Assembly: GCA_035513345.1 (NCBI GenBank)
Contig: DATKCF010000059.1
Span: 1-64,000, forward strand
Reading direction: 5' to 3'
DNA from: DATKCF01 sp035513345
GTDB lineage: Bacteria; Gemmatimonadota; Gemmatimonadetes; Longimicrobiales; RSA9
DNA length: 64,000 bases
Below, in pieces: positions 8,382 to 18,099 of this stretch. The notes under the pieces are model-generated. The model searched no databases, was not told where the DNA came from, and worked only from the letters and a program-made list of their open reading frames with translations. The position numbers were made by a program, and so were the translations under genes. Numbering within the stretch: position 1 is the stretch's first letter; every line of letters begins with the position of its first letter.

Positions 8382-8554
8382 CCGTACACGACGCCTGACA
8401 CGACCGCGCTCGCGATACGGAGAACCGGCGACACCGCAGTCAAGGACCGGTGGCTGTCACCCGTCCGGCCGACTACGTTGGGCTGCGGTGCGCGGGCGGT
8501 TCGCCGGTTGGCCGGCCCGCTCGCGATGCGCGTTCTGAACAGTCCGTGAGGCCG

Positions 8555-9349
8555 ATGCAGACCGCTCTGACGATAGCGGGCAGTGACAGCGGCGGCGGCG
8601 CCGGGATCCAGGCCGATCTTCGCACCTTCCACGCGTTCGGCGTGTTCGGCACGACCGCGATCACGGCGATCACGGCTCAGAACACGCTCGGCGTGCGTGC
8701 CGTGCACACTGTGCCGGTCGATATCGTCCGCGCCCAGATCCATGCCGTGGCCAGCGACCTCCGTCCCGCCGCGTTCAAGACCGGCATGCTCGCCACACGC
8801 GAACTCGTCGGAGCCGTAGCTGATGCCATTGCGGATGAACCGCTGCGGAACTACGTGCTCGATCCCGTGATGGTCGCTTCGAGCGGGGACCGGCTGCTCG
8901 ATGCGGATGCGGAGCGGTCCGTCGTCAGTCGGCTGCTGCCGCTCTGCACGCTCGTCACGCCGAACCTCGGTGAAGCGGCGATCCTGATCGGTGAGCCGGT
9001 CGACGGCACGGACGCGATGACCGCCGCAGCCCGACGCCTGGTCGAGCTGGGCGCGATGGCCGCACTCGTGAAAGGCGGCCACATGGAAGGCGACGAAGTT
9101 GTCGACATCCTTTTCGATGGCAATCGGAGTCACGTCTGGAACCGCCCGAAGATCGCCACGCGCAACACGCACGGTACCGGCTGTACGCTGTCCGCCGCCA
9201 TCGCCGCCGGTCTCGCGCTCGGCAATTCGCTCGTCGATGCCGTCGACGACGCGCTCGACTTCGTGCATCGCGCAATCGCAGCGGCGCCCGGCCTCGGTCA
9301 GGGCCACGGACCGCTCAACCACTTCATCGCTCCACGGCCGCGTCGCTGA
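8555..9349 (+). CDS. thiD: Hydroxymethylpyrimidine/phosphomethylpyrimidine kinase
   Basis: A 264-residue ribokinase-fold kinase that phosphorylates HMP and HMP-phosphate in thiamin synthesis and salvage. Family motifs are MQTALTIAGSDSGGGAGIQA at the N-terminus, VLDPVMVASSG in the middle, and THGTGCTLSAAIAAGLALG near the C-terminus, where the anion-hole glycines and catalytic Cys lie. I start it at the ATG preceded by GTGAGGCCG; the open frame extends 35 codons further upstream without family similarity. No thiamin-pyrophosphate riboswitch could be recognised upstream. Its 3' end overlaps the convergent solute-binding gene by 26 bases. Confidence 0.92.
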   Translation: MQTALTIAGSDSGGGAGIQADLRTFHAFGVFGTTAITAITAQNTLGVRAVHTVPVDIVRAQIHAVASDLRPAAFKTGMLATRELVGAVADAIADEPLRNYVLDPVMVASSGDRLLDADAERSVVSRLLPLCTLVTPNLGEAAILIGEPVDGTDAMTAAARRLVELGAMAALVKGGHMEGDEVVDILFDGNRSHVWNRPKIATRNTHGTGCTLSAAIAAGLALGNSLVDAVDDALDFVHRAIAAAPGLGQGHGPLNHFIAPRPRR

Positions 9350-10955
9350 CCCACCAGCGGCCAACGCTGACGAACGTGCCACGCACGTCCATCTCGACTC
9401 CGTTCAGCCGCGCGCGCACGACGTTCAGGTCCGGGAAATAGTAGAGGTACCCCCACGGCTGCTCGTCGCGCAGGATCGATTGCAGCCTGTGGTACAACGG
9501 CCGGGCCGCTTCGCGATCGACGGTCACCGCCACGGCGTCGATCAGCGTATCGACTTCTGCATTCGCGTATCCTGCGATCTGGTACGGTCCAGCCAGCGCC
9601 GAGCTGTGGTACAGGTCGCGCACGTTGACGCGGAAATCGCTGGCCCACCCGAGAATGACCGCGTCGAAGTCACGCGCGGCGGACGTCATGCGGCCGATGA
9701 GCGTGCCGAATTCCATGGACTCCAGACGTGGCCGGACGCCGATCGCCGAGAGATCGGATCCGATGAGCTCGGCCACGTCACGAGTGAACGCCTGCTCGCT
9801 CGGATAGCTCAACACGAACGTGAAGGGCCGTCCATCGGGCAGGTCGAGCGTTCCATCGCCATCGCGGTCCTCGATTCCGGCCTCCGCCAGCAGCGCACGT
9901 GCGGCGGTCGTGTCGAACGGCAGCGGCGTGACCGTGTCCGCGTATGCCCAGTGGAACGGTCCGATCGGCCCGATCGCAAGGGTCGCGAGGCCGCCGCGCA
10001 GCCCATCCACCATGCGCTGCCGGTCGATCGCCATCATGAGTGCGCGGCGCACGGCGGGATCACCGAACGGCGCTCGCCGGCCGTTCCAGCCGACCAGCGC
10101 GTACTGCCGAGTCTCGCGAACTATGCCGGTGAGTCCGGGATCCGCGGCAAGGCCGGGATACGCGTCCGCTCCCGCATTGAGGATCATATCGGCGCCACCC
10201 GTGCGCAACTCGCCGATGCGCGCGCTCGGCTCGGTGATCGGTCGCCAGAACAGACGATCGATGTACGGCCGGCCGCCCAGCGCTTCCGGGAAGTCCGGGT
10301 TCGCCTCGAACTCCCAGCGCTCGCCCGGCCGATGCGAGACAAAGCGGAACGGTCCGTTGCCGACTGGAGAGCGGTTGAAGTCGGCGTGTGCCATCCCCGA
10401 CGCCGGAACCTCGCCGAGCAGATGCTCCGGCACGATCGGCAGAAACGGAAATGTCGCGAGCGGATCGCTGTGCGGCTGCCACGAGATCCGGATCGTGAAC
10501 GAGTCGACGACCTCGGCGCCCGTGGCAAACGCCAGCTCGCCAGCGCCCGGGTACGCCGTCGCCGGATCCGTCGCGCGGTCGTACGTGAATTTCACGTCGT
10601 ACGCCGTCGTTCGCCGGCCATCGTGCCACAGGACATCGTTGCGTAGTGTGAACAACACGCCCGTATCACCCGTCATCTCCCACGCCGATGCCAGTACGGG
10701 CCGGATCTCGAGGTTCGGGCCGTAGTCGACCAGCGGCAGGAACAGTGCGTTGCGCAGAAAATCCTGGGGCGCCGCCGATTGTGAAACCAGCGGATTGGCC
10801 ACGTCGATGTCCTCGGCCACGGCGATGACTACGGTGCCGCCGTGACGGGGCTCCCCACCCGCCGGCTCTCCAGAGCCGGGGGCATCGCCCGAGCACGCGC
10901 CCAGTGCAACGATCGTGAGTACCGGAACGAACGCGCTGAACCGCACCATGGTCAT
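9324..10955 (-). CDS. Family 5 ABC solute-binding lipoprotein (peptide/nickel type)
   Basis: A 543-residue exported lipoprotein. The signal peptide ends in a lipobox (VALGACSG) and is followed by the family-5 (SBP_bac_5, DppA/OppA-type) fold, with GGTVVIAVAEDIDVANPLVS, a central FTLRNDVLWHDGRRTTAYDV and VRRALMMAIDRQRMVDGL. Such proteins bind peptides or other solutes outside the inner membrane and feed an ABC permease, but no permease or ATPase gene is adjacent. The start is in an ATGA overlap with the phosphorylase stop; a second ATG at 10949 is better spaced from GAGGGGG and may be the true start. It ends a nucleoside-uptake operon, so a nucleoside-linked role is possible but unproven. Confidence 0.85.
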   Translation of the reverse strand: MTMVRFSAFVPVLTIVALGACSGDAPGSGEPAGGEPRHGGTVVIAVAEDIDVANPLVSQSAAPQDFLRNALFLPLVDYGPNLEIRPVLASAWEMTGDTGVLFTLRNDVLWHDGRRTTAYDVKFTYDRATDPATAYPGAGELAFATGAEVVDSFTIRISWQPHSDPLATFPFLPIVPEHLLGEVPASGMAHADFNRSPVGNGPFRFVSHRPGERWEFEANPDFPEALGGRPYIDRLFWRPITEPSARIGELRTGGADMILNAGADAYPGLAADPGLTGIVRETRQYALVGWNGRRAPFGDPAVRRALMMAIDRQRMVDGLRGGLATLAIGPIGPFHWAYADTVTPLPFDTTAARALLAEAGIEDRDGDGTLDLPDGRPFTFVLSYPSEQAFTRDVAELIGSDLSAIGVRPRLESMEFGTLIGRMTSAARDFDAVILGWASDFRVNVRDLYHSSALAGPYQIAGYANAEVDTLIDAVAVTVDREAARPLYHRLQSILRDEQPWGYLYYFPDLNVVRARLNGVEMDVRGTFVSVGRWWVSDAAVER

Positions 10956-11839
10956 GCCCCCTCGTTGAAAGCCTGCTCCGGTACTGAGGATCGGCGGTCC
11001 GTGCGGCCGGCTCCAGACCGGAACGCATCGGCGATCACGGCGCTCAGCAGCAGTGTGAGCGGTGTCGCCGCCCTGCGGCCCGCGGCCAGGACGTCCTCGT
11101 GTGACAGTGTGCCCGGCGACAGACCGGCACCGAGGTTCGAGATGATCGAGACGCCGAGCACGCGCATGGCGCAGGCCCTCGCGGCAATGACCTCCGGTAC
11201 CGTGCTCATACCGATCGCGTCCGCGCCGAGGCGCTGCACCATCCGGATCTCCGCGGGCGTCTCGTAGCTCGGACCGTGCACTGCGCAATAGACGCCTCGC
11301 CGGACCGGGACGCGGTGACGCAACGCGATCCGTTCGGCCACCTCGAGCAACTCGCGATCGTACGGCGATGACATGTCCGGAAACCTCGTCTCGCCCGGCA
11401 GGACCGGACCCATCAGCGGATTCGCGAACATCAGATTGATGTGATCGTCGATCAGCATGAGGTCGCCCGGCTGCATGCGCGGGTCGAGGCCGCCCGCCGA
11501 GTTCGTCACGACGAGTGAGGGCACGCCGAGTCGCGCAAGCGCACGCACGGGTCGCACGACCGCATCCGCGGAATGCCCCTCGTACAGATGGAACCGGCCC
11601 TGCATCGCGGCAACGTGTACGCCGGACAGCTGACCGGCGATCAGCTGCCCGCCATGTCCCGCAACCGTGACCTCGGGGAATCCGGGGATCGTGGCGTACG
11701 GAACGACGACTGCATCGAGGATCGATTCCGCCAGACCGCCCAGCCCGGAGCCGAGCACGATCGCGACAGCCGGCACACCGCCGATACGGTCGCCGAGAAA
11801 GGTCGCGGCCGCGGCCACGCGATCGCGTTCCTCCCTCAT
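10952..11839 (-). CDS. Purine nucleoside phosphorylase
   Basis: A 295-residue trimeric-type purine nucleoside phosphorylase that cleaves inosine or guanosine with phosphate. Motifs are VLGSGLGGLAE (phosphate loop), GHGGQLIAGQL, MQGRFHLYEGHSADAVVRPV, TNSAGGLDPRMQPGDLMLIDDH and VRRGVYCAVHGPSYETPAEI followed by GADAIGMSTVPEVIAARA. It overlaps the upstream nucleoside transporter stop in ATGA, which makes a salvage unit: import, then phosphorolysis. The C-terminal 35 residues are not conserved in the family. Confidence 0.93.
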   Translation of the reverse strand: MREERDRVAAAATFLGDRIGGVPAVAIVLGSGLGGLAESILDAVVVPYATIPGFPEVTVAGHGGQLIAGQLSGVHVAAMQGRFHLYEGHSADAVVRPVRALARLGVPSLVVTNSAGGLDPRMQPGDLMLIDDHINLMFANPLMGPVLPGETRFPDMSSPYDRELLEVAERIALRHRVPVRRGVYCAVHGPSYETPAEIRMVQRLGADAIGMSTVPEVIAARACAMRVLGVSIISNLGAGLSPGTLSHEDVLAAGRRAATPLTLLLSAVIADAFRSGAGRTDRRSSVPEQAFNEGA

Positions 11840-13395
11840 ACGAGCATCCCCGCGATCGTCGCGGTCATGAACGCGGCCAGGCTGCCGGCTACCATGGCGC
11901 GCAGGCCGATGCGAGCCAGGTCACTGCGGCGCGACGGCGCGATGCCGCCGATCCCGCCGATCTGGATCGCGATCGAACTGAAATTCGCGAATCCGCATAG
12001 CGCGTACGTCGTGATGACGATGGAACGCGGAGAGAGGCTAGTGTCGGCGAGCGTGCCGCTGAACTGAATATACGCGACGAACTCGTTGACGACAGTCTTG
12101 ATGCCGAGCAGCGAACCCACGATCGTCGCGTCCTGCCACGGCACACCCATCAGCCATGCCAGCGGCGCAAGCAGCCAGCCGAGGATGATCTCGAGCGTGA
12201 GCGCCTGTCCGGCATCGAGAAGGCCGATCATGATGAGACCGCTCGTGATGCCGCTCCAGCCGGCGACCCACGTGATCACTGCGTTGATCAGCGCGATCAG
12301 CGCGATGAACGCGAGCAGCATCGCGCCCACATTCAGGGCAAGGTACAGGCCCTCGCCTGCACCGCGTGCCGCCGCATCGATCGCGTTCGCGTCAGGCCGC
12401 TCGATCGGGCCGCTCAGCGTGCCCTGCGTCTCCGGTACCTCCTTCTCCGGCATCATCAGCTTGGAGAAGACGATCGCCGCGGGCGCGGACATCACGCTCG
12501 CCGCGAGCAGGTGCCCGGCGATGTCGGGAAAATGGAAAGCCAGCATGCCGACGTACGCGGCCATCACGCCGCCCGCGACTGTAGCGAACCCGCCCGTCAT
12601 CACGGTCATCAGTTCAGACATCGTCAGGCGCTCGACGAACGGCTTGATCAGCAGCGGCGCCTCGGTCTGGCCCAGGAAGATGTTGCCCGCCGCGGACAGC
12701 GTCTCCGCGCCCGACGTGCGCATCGTACGTTGCATCACCCACGCCATGCCCTTCACCGCGAACTGCATGACGCCAAGGTGATACAGCAACGTCATCAGTG
12801 ACGAAAAGAAGATGATCGTCGGCAGAACATTGAAGGCGATGAACCCGCCGGTCTGTGCGACAGTGCCCGGCGTCGGCACAATGGGCGCATTGCCGGGATC
12901 GCCCGTGCCGACCGGTACGTTGTTGAAGACGAGGTCGCCAAAGATGAAACGCGCGCCCTCTACAGTGAAGCCCAGCAGCGCGACGACCACGTTGTTCGCA
13001 CCGGCGAAAATGGCCGCGCCGACCGGTGTTCGCAGAATGAAGATCGCGAAAATCAATTGCAGTGCAGTGCCCCAGATCAGGATGCGCCACGGAATCGAGC
13101 GGCGGTCCGTACTGAGCAGCCAGCCGATGAGCAGTAGTGCGGCCATTCCGACGATGCCGATGAGCCGCGCGGCAAATGGAGTGTCGATGTCCAGCCGTGT
13201 CTCGCTCAGGGATTGTCCCTGTGCGAATGCGGCAGGCGACACCGTGGCGGGCACGACTTCGGCGGCCGTGTCGGACGCCGTCTCGAATGCGTCGGCCGCA
13301 CGCGCTTCCCTGCCCCATGCGCCACCGGCCGCGACCGCGAGCCACACGATGACGAACGGCGAGAGAGCCAGCCAGCGCCGGTTCGGCTTCATCAT
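11836..13395 (-). CDS. Concentrative nucleoside transporter (NupC/CNT family)
   Basis: A 519-residue inner-membrane symporter that couples nucleoside import to H+ or Na+. After a cleavable or anchoring N-terminal helix (residues about 9-33) and a polar linker, the CNT core starts near residue 75, with the nucleoside-binding and gate segments ETLSAAGNIFLGQTEAPLLI and KTVVNEFVAYIQFSGTL, and CGFANFSSIAIQIGGIGG near the C-terminus. Length exceeds the approximately 400-residue NupC because of the N-terminal extension. First gene of the nupC-like, phosphorylase, solute-binding unit; the rhomboid gene lies 44 bases upstream on the same strand. Confidence 0.92.
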   Translation of the reverse strand: MMKPNRRWLALSPFVIVWLAVAAGGAWGREARAADAFETASDTAAEVVPATVSPAAFAQGQSLSETRLDIDTPFAARLIGIVGMAALLLIGWLLSTDRRSIPWRILIWGTALQLIFAIFILRTPVGAAIFAGANNVVVALLGFTVEGARFIFGDLVFNNVPVGTGDPGNAPIVPTPGTVAQTGGFIAFNVLPTIIFFSSLMTLLYHLGVMQFAVKGMAWVMQRTMRTSGAETLSAAGNIFLGQTEAPLLIKPFVERLTMSELMTVMTGGFATVAGGVMAAYVGMLAFHFPDIAGHLLAASVMSAPAAIVFSKLMMPEKEVPETQGTLSGPIERPDANAIDAAARGAGEGLYLALNVGAMLLAFIALIALINAVITWVAGWSGITSGLIMIGLLDAGQALTLEIILGWLLAPLAWLMGVPWQDATIVGSLLGIKTVVNEFVAYIQFSGTLADTSLSPRSIVITTYALCGFANFSSIAIQIGGIGGIAPSRRSDLARIGLRAMVAGSLAAFMTATIAGMLV

Positions 13396-13439
13396 TGCGC
13401 CTTCACTGCCGTGCTCCCGCGCTCGTCACCGCTCATCCT

Positions 13440-14210
13440 TCAGAACCAGCCACGACGTGGAATCTCGTATGTGCTCAGACGGATGTGCCGCTTGCGCGCG
13501 TCCACGAGCTGCCGGTTCTCGAAGAGCTTCACGAGCACAACGCCCGCCACGAACCCGCCAACATGCGCCCAGAACGCGACACCGCCCCCGGTAGCGGGGT
13601 CGACCAGCCCCGACAGAACCTGCAGCACGAACCACCAGATCAGGATGATCCACGCCGGAACAGGTACGATGCGGATGAAGATGATGATGATGAACAGCGT
13701 GTGAACGCGGACGCGCGGATACAGCAACAGGTACGCGCCCATGACCGCACTGATCGCGCCCGACGCGCCGACCATCGGAACCGCTGATCCGGGCGCCGAT
13801 ACGATGTGCGCCGCGCTGGCCAGCACACCGCACAGGACGTAGAACACGAGGAACCGCAGGTGACCCATCGAATCTTCGACATTGTTTCCGAAGATCCAGA
13901 GGAACCACATGTTCGAGATCAGGTGCATCCAGCCGCCGTGCATGAACAGGCTGGTCAGCAGGGCCGCCCATGTCAGGCCGCCGAACCGGCATTCCGGCGC
14001 GCCCGGACCCAGGTCCACACCAGACATGCCGCCCGTGCGACCCGTGATCTCGGCCGGAATCGCGCCGTACGTGCACACCGCCTCCCCGAGCACGCGCGGC
14101 GACGTGCCCGCGCCCTCGAGGAAGATCCACACCGCAACGTTCGCGAGCACAAGAGCCCACGTCACGTACGGCGTCAACAGCGTCGGATTGTCGTCTCGAA
14201 GCGGGAACAC
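13440..14210 (-). CDS. Rhomboid-family intramembrane serine protease
   Basis: A 256-residue six-helix rhomboid protease that cleaves transmembrane substrates within the membrane. Catalytic Ser150 is in VGASGAISAVMGAY and the paired His216 in FWAHVGGFVAG; the oxyanion and structural residues HGGWMHLISN (His91, His96, Asn100) are intact, so it should be active. The L1 loop between helices 1 and 2 is long (residues 33-80) and carries two cysteines. GTG start. A repeat-flanked pseudogene lies upstream. Confidence 0.92.
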   Translation of the reverse strand: MFPLRDDNPTLLTPYVTWALVLANVAVWIFLEGAGTSPRVLGEAVCTYGAIPAEITGRTGGMSGVDLGPGAPECRFGGLTWAALLTSLFMHGGWMHLISNMWFLWIFGNNVEDSMGHLRFLVFYVLCGVLASAAHIVSAPGSAVPMVGASGAISAVMGAYLLLYPRVRVHTLFIIIIFIRIVPVPAWIILIWWFVLQVLSGLVDPATGGGVAFWAHVGGFVAGVVLVKLFENRQLVDARKRHIRLSTYEIPRRGWF

Positions 14211-14339
14211 GCGGCCTCGGCCGTCCGTCCGGTGTGCGGGTATGGCGCCGGTCTGACCGGTCCGCTGCCCGGCGGCCGGCGGCGGCCAGAATAGCCGTCC
14301 GCCTACCGGCGGTCAATCACCACGCACGCTTGCGCACCC

Positions 14340-14486
14340 GGGCGACGAGGGGCGGGCGACGAAGGGCGGGCGACGAAGGGCGGGCGACAAACGGCGGGCG
14401 ACAAACGGCGGGCGACAAACGGCGGGCGACAAACGGCGGGCGACAAACGGCGGGCGACAAACGGCGGGCGACAAACGGCGGGCGAC
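14340..14486 (+). repeat. Tandem array of a 14-bp repeat (left arm)
   Basis: About ten and a half head-to-tail copies of a 14-base unit. The first three are GGGCGACGAGGGGC, GGGCGACGAAGGGC and GGGCGACGAAGGGC; the next seven (14382-14479) are identical GGGCGACAAACGGC; a partial copy ends the array. The identical run suggests recent expansion by slippage or unequal exchange. The same unit, GCCCTTCGTCGCCC on this strand, recurs in the opposite orientation at 14940-14967, on the other side of a broken four-helix-bundle gene. Confidence 0.9.
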
Positions 14487-14541
14487 GGCGGGGGACGGTC
14501 CGGCCATTCCCATGCCCCGGTTTGAGGCCTCAGTTCAAGCC

Positions 14542-14896
14542 ATGGACGAACGTGCGGAAGGAGGTCGAGGGCCGGAACGGCTGCGGGTCCACAACCTGGC
14601 ACAGAATCTGGCGACGTCGGTGGATCGCATTGACGCGCATCCGCCAGGAATAGGAAGATTGCCGACCGGCTGAGGCGGTCCGCCGAGTCGATCATCCTGA
14701 ATATCTCCGAGGGCGCCGGACACTACAGTCCTGGCCGTAAGATCTATCACTACCAGCTGGCCCGCGGCTCCGCTGGCGAGTGCATCGCCGCACTCACACA
14801 CCTCTATCGTCGCAATCCCTCCGAAATGATCGCGTCGTCGCGCAGATCCCCAACGTGGTTTCGGCAATGCTGACCGCCCTCGTTCACTCGCACTAG
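14542..14896 (+). pseudogene. Decayed four-helix-bundle (23S intervening-sequence type) gene
   Basis: Three frames must be joined to read one protein. Frame one from the ATG at 14542 gives MDERAEGGRGPERLRVHNLA and on to DRIDAHPP. A frameshift near 14645-14655 leads to KIADRLRRSAESIILNISEG, then KIYHYQLARGSAGECIAAL. A second shift near 14830-14845, with probable loss of about 15 codons, leads to VAQIPNVVSAMLTALVHSH and the stop at 14894-14896. The core (S-IILNISEG, then ARGSxxECxAAL) is the hallmark of small four-helix-bundle proteins first known from 23S rRNA intervening sequences. The gene is clearly dead. It lies between inverted arrays of the same 14-bp repeat, which suggests that gene and arrays moved or amplified as a unit. 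Confidence 0.8.
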
Positions 14897-14930
14897 ACCC
14901 GACGGTAACCTCCCCCGCCGTTCCCGCCCC

Positions 14931-14967
14931 ACGTCGCCCGCCCTTCGTCGCCCGCCCTTCGTCGCCC
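14931..14967 (-). repeat. Inverted copy of the 14-bp repeat array (right arm)
   Basis: Two complete copies of GCCCTTCGTCGCCC (14940-14953 and 14954-14967) preceded by a partial copy ending ACGTCGCCC. They are exact reverse complements of units 2 and 3 of the left array at 14354-14381. Together the arrays give a structure of about 630 bases with inverted repeated ends. The remaining 168 bases to dnaK hold nothing further except its leader. Confidence 0.85.
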
Positions 14968-15088
14968 GCGTCCCCGCCACTCCCGGCCGGATCGGCCGTG
15001 ATGCCGGCGCGGCCTGCCAGTGCGGCAGTCGGCGCGCTCCGTACTCGGCCATTGTGGCGCATTCGCGCCTGTGCGCGTGGCATGGCCG

Positions 15089-15117
15089 TTGCTCCCTCGT
15101 GTTCCGATCACTTCAAT
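15089..15117 (+). promoter_or_regulatory. Possible dnaK promoter
   Basis: TTGCTC (15089-15094) and TTCAAT (15112-15117) are 17 bases apart and would start transcription near 15124, just ahead of the AAGGAG ribosome-binding site of dnaK. The hexamers are weak (three and four matches). I see no CIRCE inverted repeat, so heat-shock control by HrcA at this gene is not evident. Confidence 0.3.
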
Positions 15118-15135
15118 CCCGGATAAGGAGAACAC

Positions 15136-17061
<1,926 letters not shown>

Positions 17062-17128
17062 GGCCCGCGCGGTCCTCGACGCAGGACTCGCGTTCGCGAG
17101 CGGGGACCTCCGGGAGCTGTAACGCCAG

Positions 17129-17161
17129 GCGGGGAGTCGGACTTTGGTTCCGGCTCCCCGC
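17129..17161 (+). terminator. Hairpin terminator after dnaK
   Basis: A 13-base stem (17129-17141 with 17149-17161) containing one G-T pair encloses a 7-base loop, followed by TTCCTG rather than a long T run. Position, about 70 bases after the dnaK stop, fits a transcription terminator in a GC-rich genome. Confidence 0.55.
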
Positions 17162-17287
17162 TTCCTGTCGAATGCAACAGCCCGCACTCCGCTCCGACCA
17201 TTCGCCAGAGCCGAGCACGGCCGATCCAGCCATTCCCTCGCCCCGCCTGAGACCTGATCTTGCCTGCGACGTCCGGGGTTCCCCGGG

Positions 17288-17330
17288 GTTGACTCATCGA
17301 ACTGAGTCAACCATACTCATGCTATGAGTA
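17288..17330 (+). promoter_or_regulatory. vapBC promoter with two palindromic operators
   Basis: A perfect inverted repeat with 9-base arms, GTTGACTCA and TGAGTCAAC, spans 17288-17311. A second with 7-base arms, TACTCAT and ATGAGTA, spans 17314-17330 and includes the antitoxin start codon. They share the half-site ACTCA. TTGACT (17289-17294) and CATACT (17312-17317) are 17 bases apart and form a promoter whose start would fall at about 17324, the A of the ATG. This suggests a leaderless mRNA whose promoter is covered by the autoregulating toxin-antitoxin complex. Palindromes are seen; protein binding is inferred. Confidence 0.6.
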
Positions 17331-17581
17331 AGAGACTTCAGGTGCTACTCGAAGAGGACGAACTGCTCGAGATCAAGGCCGCGGCCGAGCAGAACCGCAT
17401 GACCGTGGCGGAATGGGTCCGCCAGGCGCTGCGCGCGGCAAGACGGAGTGAACCGACAATGGATACTGCGCGGAAGCTGGAGGCGGTACGGGCGGCCGTT
17501 GCGCACGAGTACCCGACGGCGGATATCGAGACGATGCTCGCGGAGATCGTGCGTGGGTATTCCGGGGAGGTCGCGGGTTGA
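17324..17581 (+). CDS. Ribbon-helix-helix-type antitoxin (VapB-like)
   Basis: An 85-residue protein starting MSKRLQVLLEEDELLEIKAA, with the short beta strand and two helices expected of a ribbon-helix-helix DNA-binding domain (residues 1-45: QVLLEEDELLEIKAAAEQNR, then MTVAEWVRQALRAARR). The C-terminal half (55-85) is the probable toxin-neutralising arm. It overlaps the downstream PIN-domain gene by four bases (TTGA), the standard antitoxin-first order of vapBC loci. The palindromes over its promoter are the likely targets for autorepression. No ribosome-binding site precedes the ATG, in line with leaderless translation. Confidence 0.75.
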   Translation: MSKRLQVLLEEDELLEIKAAAEQNRMTVAEWVRQALRAARRSEPTMDTARKLEAVRAAVAHEYPTADIETMLAEIVRGYSGEVAG

Positions 17582-17976
17582 TCTTCGTCGACTCGAACAT
17601 CCCCATGTACCTGGTCGGAGCCGCGCATCCGAACAAGTCGGCCGCGCGCGTGCTCGTCGAACGCTGCATCCACGATGGCGAGCGCCTGGTCACGGATGCC
17701 GAAGTGCTTCAGGAGATCCTGCACAGGTACGTCGCCATCCGCCGGCGTGACGCCATCCAGCCCGCCTTCGACGTCCTCGACGGTGTCGTTGACGAGGTGT
17801 TCGCCGTAGACCGCGCGGCTGTCGAGCGCGCGAAGATCCTTGTCCAGGGCCGGGCCAGCCTCTCGGCGCGGGACGCCATCCACGTCGCGACCATGGAGCG
17901 GCACGGCGTGTCGCGCATCCTCAGCTTCGACTGCGGCTTCGACAGCCTGCCCGGGATCACCCGGCTTCACGCCTGA
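17578..17976 (+). CDS. PIN-domain ribonuclease toxin (VapC-like)
   Basis: A 132-residue PIN-domain protein. VapC toxins are Mg2+-dependent ribonucleases that cut tRNA or rRNA when the antitoxin is lost. The acidic metal-binding residues are present: Asp5 (MIFVDSN), Glu42 or Glu46 (TDAEVLQE), Asp99 (LSARDAIHVATM) and Asp118 (LSFDCGFD), so the toxin looks intact. The start is TTG, overlapping the antitoxin stop, which probably keeps toxin output below antitoxin output. Confidence 0.82.
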   Translation: MIFVDSNIPMYLVGAAHPNKSAARVLVERCIHDGERLVTDAEVLQEILHRYVAIRRRDAIQPAFDVLDGVVDEVFAVDRAAVERAKILVQGRASLSARDAIHVATMERHGVSRILSFDCGFDSLPGITRLHA

Positions 17977-18040
17977 CGGCATCGGGGCGCGTGTGGCCGT
18001 AGTCCGATCGGGCGGCTCTTGCGGTTGGTGGCGCAACCAT

Positions 18041-18067
18041 ATACACATTGTGAGTATCACATTGTAT
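18041..18067 (+). promoter_or_regulatory. Possible PadR-type operator before the 18.1-kb operon
   Basis: The AT-rich stretch from ATACACATTG at 18041 to GTAT at 18067 contains the short palindrome TGTGA-GTA-TCACA (18049-18061) and two direct copies of ACATTGT. It stands out from its GC-rich surroundings and lies 33 bases upstream of an operon that encodes a PadR regulator, so autoregulation is plausible. No clear -35/-10 pair can be fixed. Confidence 0.4.
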
Positions 18068-18099
18068 GGTTCGGCTCGCCCAATCGGAGATCGCGACAC

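Noticed and set aside
8382..8554. Thiamin-pyrophosphate riboswitch upstream of thiD, also searched upstream of thiO
   Set aside because: I could not find the conserved CTGAGA and ACCTGATC elements in the right order, and the thiO start overlaps the preceding gene.
14340..14486. Regular repeats considered as a CRISPR array
   Set aside because: The 14-base units are directly adjacent with no unique spacers, and no cas genes are present. The same holds for the arrays at 37.8 and 43.4 kb.
14542..14896. An intact small gene at the four-helix-bundle locus
   Set aside because: No single frame covers the conserved regions. Three frames have to be joined, and the middle-to-end segment is shortened.
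14968..15135. CIRCE or heat-shock element upstream of dnaK
   Set aside because: No TTAGCACTC-type inverted repeat is present in the leader.
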